Origin: Sipunculus nudus
Lineage: Eukaryota; Annelida; Sipuncula; Golfingiida; Sipunculidae
NCBI GenBank assembly: GCA_026874595.1
Contig: CM049322.1
Span: 7,861,900 to 7,925,899 of the forward strand
DNA length: 64,000 bases
Reading direction: 5' to 3'
Part shown: positions 60,171-64,000 of the stretch, one piece after another
Layout: each line of letters starts with the position of its first letter
Position numbering within the stretch: position 1 is the first letter of the stretch
The notes under the pieces: generated by a model
What the model was told of the DNA's origin: nothing
The model's input: only the letters and a program-made list of their open reading frames with translations
Databases searched by the model: none
Program-made: the position numbers and the translations under genes

Positions 60171-60839
60171 ATTTTAATCAGAGCTTTTAATGAATGGATT
60201 TTGCTTTTTATATTCCATAGTACGTCAAACTGAGGGAAGGCCTGTTTATTTAAACTGGCATACTGTCTCGGGAAACTAAGGATTTTTTTATGCCAAAAAC
60301 GTCACTTATGAGTTGACTAAAATTCCTGTCGTTTGTAGGTGGAGCCTTTTCATAAATGATTCCCTCAGTCTACACTCTCCTGACGAGGACCAGCCTTGGG
60401 GAGATGTAGCTGGCGAGTAGGAGCCCATATATCTCACTTGTGTCAAAGTATATAATCATAAACATTTTGAGTATTTTTGTCTGCATGATTAACAGATCAA
60501 TCCTTTTCAGTAAAATATTTTGCTCTTATTATCTGGTAGCACTGAATGATCTACTTAAGTGCAGAGTTATACAAATATTTTACATCTTTTTTGTTATATA
60601 TTGAAAAAAAACCAGGCCCACAGACCGAAAGCAACCCTATGCAATTGGTTTCACATCAGGTGTAATGCTTTCATGATGACATGCTTGACCATTGTTTGAT
60701 AAGTACTTGATTACAGAACAGGTAAATGTGTGACATGTTTTACACGAAGCAAGTATCAAACATTTTGAATACGAGTATTAGTACTAATTACGCAAACGTA
60801 AGTCCTGCTATACTGGCATGTATACAACACAAAATGATT

Positions 60840-61250
60840 GTAGTGGCACCACCAGTCTTGTGAAAAAGCCATCAAAGGACATGCAACACAGATGTGTACA
60901 GATGCATGAAACCCAAAAACAATTGTTGGTGGCGCCACAAGTCTCGTATACAACAAAACTGTCAGAGATATATACACATGCATATTTTCAGGCGGACGTA
61001 TCAAAGAAATAAGCAGGGACATACTATGTGCAAAATTTATTGTAGGTGGTACCAGGAGTCTTGTAAATGACAAGATATCAGATATGCTCAATTTCAGGCA
61101 TATATATGAAATTCCTCCTAATAATAAGCAGAGACTAACACTGTGCATATTTTTGGTAACGGGCAGCATCAGTCTTGTGTATGAGAAAGAATAAAAGATG
61201 AATAGACATGCCAAACGTTCAGGCAGATACATCATATCGCGTCAGGTGCA
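60840..61250 (+). repeat. GGCGCCAC-type tandem repeat, third locus
   Basis: Four units of about 100-125 bp: GTAGTGGCACCACCAGTCTT, GTTGGTGGCGCCACAAGTCT, GTAGGTGGTACCAGGAGTCT and a fourth with GCATCAGTCTTGTGTATGAG. 61260-62070 shows nothing recognised. Confidence 0.7.
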
Positions 61251-62073
61251 CTGGGTTTATTAAATTCGGTTGAACAAGGCAGTTGCCCCTCAAGTAAAGC
61301 GAAGCAAATAGCCAGCTGCAGCTTCTGCACTGCACGGATTGAAATCTTGACCTGTTGCCTAATCAGATACAGTTGGCAGCCTGCCAAAACTATAAATTGA
61401 TATAGACTTAAACTTGGCCTGTTACCAAAAAAATGTCTCTCAAGCTATTTACAGAGATTATCTTGGCATGTGGTTAAATCTATTTATACATACTGATTTA
61501 TTTGGCTATAATGCATTGTCAGGTTGACATATATATAGCATGCTTTTATCAAAATGTTGGGAATAATAACAGATGCTTATGAAATGGAAGATCAGATTAC
61601 AGAGTTATTTTATCATGGATTAATCTTACACGAAAGTTGCATATGGACATTAATTATGCATGTCCCCTGTACAACTAAGTATGTTAATACAATGAATCTT
61701 CCGGCTTTGTTTACCAAAGTACCTCAAATACCTTTAATTGTTTGAGGTCCAATAGTGCAGCCATAATTATTTAAGTCCACTTGAATAAGGCCACCTAATA
61801 TCAATTTTGTGCAGTGTTACAGAATTTGAAACAATGTTTTGCAGAAGAGATTATTGTAACCCTCAGTTTGAAAAAAAAAGCTTACTTGGCCACAAAACCA
61901 ACTTTAGCATTCTATGACTATTCCACAATTCAATGAACCTGATCTGTTCTTATACAGGAATGAGAGAACCCTACCCTAAGTTTTTTAGTTTTTTCCCTGT
62001 AACATCTAAGTCAGTACTTGTAGCCAACAAATAAGTTGAATCCGAGGGTTTTCTTTTGGTTAGAGGACTGATT

Positions 62074-63536
62074 TTTTAGCTCATTGACTGTAAGTCATCT
62101 GAGTTATAGCGATCACCCTTTGTCCGTCGTCCCTCTTGCGGTCGGCCGCGGCCGTCTGTCCGTTAACAGGGCACAAGTCGTAACCGCTGGACCTGGAATC
62201 TTCTAACCTTTCATCCAGGGAGGTCCATGAAAAATCTCCTTGAAAACCTGGAATTAGGTCTCTGTTACCCATATTCTTCGAGTTATGGCGCTCCGAAGTA
62301 CCCCCCCCCCCCCAGAATAATGAAAAATTTGATACAAAAGCTCAAGTATCTGAACAACTTATCCAATCTAGACCTAGAATCTTCTCTCTTGATATGCAGG
62401 GAGGTCCATGAAAAGTCTCCTTGGAAACCTAATATTCGCTCTCTGTTACCCATATTCTTCGAGCTATTCTGCTCTGAAGTACCCCCAGAATAATTGATAA
62501 TTTTATACAAAAGCTCCAGTAGCTGAACAAATAATGCATTGATAACCATGATTCTTTGCATGGATATTGGTCATGGAATGTTTCATCAGTTTCTGCAGAC
62601 TGGTGCCGCCACCTGTATTTTTTTTATTTTTACGATTTTTTTTCTCTATTTTTGAGACCTTGAGAGGCGGTCATCTGTTAACAGGGCACAAATCGTAACA
62701 ACTGGACCTAGAATCTTCTCTCTTGACATGCAGGAAGGTCCATGAAAAGTATCCATGGAAACCTTAAATTAGGTCTCTGTTACCTATAACCTCTTGAGCT
62801 TTGGGGCTCCGAAGTACCCCCCAGAATAATGTAAAATTTGATACTAAACTCAAGTATCTGAGCAACTATTGCATTGATCACCATGATTCTTTGCATAGAT
62901 ATTGATCATGGAATGTTTCATCAGTTTTTGCAGTCTTGTGGTGCCACCTGCATTTTTTCAATTTTTACTGATTTTTTCTCTATTTTTGAGACGTCATAAG
63001 ATGCGTTCATCTGTTAACAGGACAGAAATTGTAACCATTGGTCCTAGAATCTTCTAACTTCACCTCCAGGGAGGTCTGTGAAAAATATCCTTGGAAACTT
63101 GAAATTAGGTCTCTGTTACCCATATTTTCTGAGCAATGGGGCTTATAAGCACCCCTCAGAATTACTGAAAATTTAATAAACCAAAGTAGGACACAAATCA
63201 TAACCATTGGGCCCAGAATCTTATAACTTGATATCCTGAGAGTTCCTCTAAAGTACTCCTCAGAAACCTGAAATTCGGTCATTGCGACCTATATTCTCAG
63301 GGTTTAGGGTATGTTTGAGCACCCCAGAAATAATGCAAAGTACACACGAATTGCCAGATTCCTCAGGAAAGGCTGGTTGGATTGTCATCAAATTTGTTGT
63401 GCTTATGGGTCTTGATGAACTTAAGCTAATATACATGAACAATGATGCCACCTACATTATCGTAATTAGTTTCCTATGCAAGGACATATTGTCACATGTC
63501 AGTCTGCTGAGCGTCATGACCCATGGGTCACTTGTT
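62074..63536 (+). mobile_element. Hairpin-headed repeat H7 with internal tandem expansion
   Basis: Head TTTTAGCTCATTGACTGTAA, tail GAGCGTCATGACCCATGGGT plus CACTTG. The interior module (CACAAATCGTAACC...GAATCTTCT...GGAGGTCCATGAAAA) is present about five times (near 62165, 62364, 62680, 63016, 63185), making this copy 1.46 kb against 0.59 kb for H6. Confidence 0.75.
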
Positions 63537-63689
63537 TATATATTTCAAAGGTGCTAGACGCCATTCCATAGTATAAGCACAAGGATAAAAATAAATTGAA
63601 TAAATTTGTCGAAATTGATAATAATTTCTAGATGTGTTATTGATTATAAAAAATGCGAAAATGTAATAGGCCCTTTGACATGGACAGTT

Positions 63690-64000
63690 TGTGTTTATAT
63701 CACATCTCTTTCAGTTCCAGGTCAGGCATCGGCATCGCCTTGGCCATTGTTTCAGTCCGTTTCTAAATTTCAGTCCCATCTAGGGTCTGGAAACCTCAGG
63801 TGTATATTGATTATGACTGGTTTCTTCAGTTTCTGAAGCCTGGTGGTGCCACCTGTATTTTTTCTATTTTTTACGATTTTTTTCATTTATTTTGATAATG
63901 CCAAATTATTTTGAAACTATCAAATTTGCAACTGTGTCGTGTCCTGAAACCTTGTATGTTATTAGGGGCCCTATTGTAATCACCCTGTCTGTGTGTCTGT
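63690..64000 (+). mobile_element. 3' module of the hairpin repeat family, cut by window end
   Basis: TCTGAAGCCTGGTGGTGCCA, TTTTGATAATGCCAAATTAT and GTGTCCTGAAACCTTGTATG match 49860-50000; it runs off the window. Confidence 0.6.

Overview
This is a eukaryotic, intron-bearing, AT-rich and very repeat-rich window. It reads as the nuclear genome of an invertebrate, most likely a mollusc. Genes are split by GT-AG introns and end in AATAAA or ATTAAA signals. (TA)n tracts occur every few kb. Dispersed repeats have palindromic heads of the TTTTAGCTCA...TGAGCT kind and GTCCGTCCGT-rich bodies, which to my memory resemble repeats common in bivalve and gastropod genomes. The species assignment is inference only.

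Two tandem same-strand genes of the NOD-like receptor (NLR) class dominate. Gene A (2174-7297; 5' end not found in the window) has a linker exon and one large exon coding a NACHT NTPase, helical domains and about eight leucine-rich repeats. Gene B (about 23151-34211) has seven recognisable exons whose phases all join: a two-exon CARD, two small linker exons, the exon homologous to gene A's linker exon, and a NACHT-LRR exon. Gene B's last exon carries a net 79-base loss relative to gene A that breaks the frame, so it is probably a pseudogene or a truncated CARD-NACHT protein. The paralogues are mosaics: about 45% alike by eye in the NACHT half, about 80% alike after a sharp boundary near 5993/32931, with a 71-base identical run at the boundary.

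Between and after these genes I find few genes. One convincing terminal coding exon of an unknown gene lies at 40625-40822, with a possible upstream exon at 39945-40027. Candidate promoters near 39.87 kb and 47.38 kb are tentative.

The rest is repeats. 0-3.1 kb has a minisatellite split by a 1.26-kb element that has a short relative at 2.96 kb. 8.6-9.3 kb and 24.7-26.6 kb hold shared arrays. Gene B introns hold a 51-bp satellite, a terminal-inverted-repeat element and a 52-bp minisatellite. 37-44 kb holds several minisatellites and a second inverted-repeat element. 48-64 kb is a dense nest of hairpin-headed repeats, one split by a Mutator-like miniature element with a 9-bp target duplication and another by a 5'-truncated non-LTR retrotransposon.

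If functional, the two receptors would act in the cytoplasm as innate immune sensors: LRRs sense, NACHT oligomerises, CARD recruits effectors. No ligand or partner can be read from the sequence.
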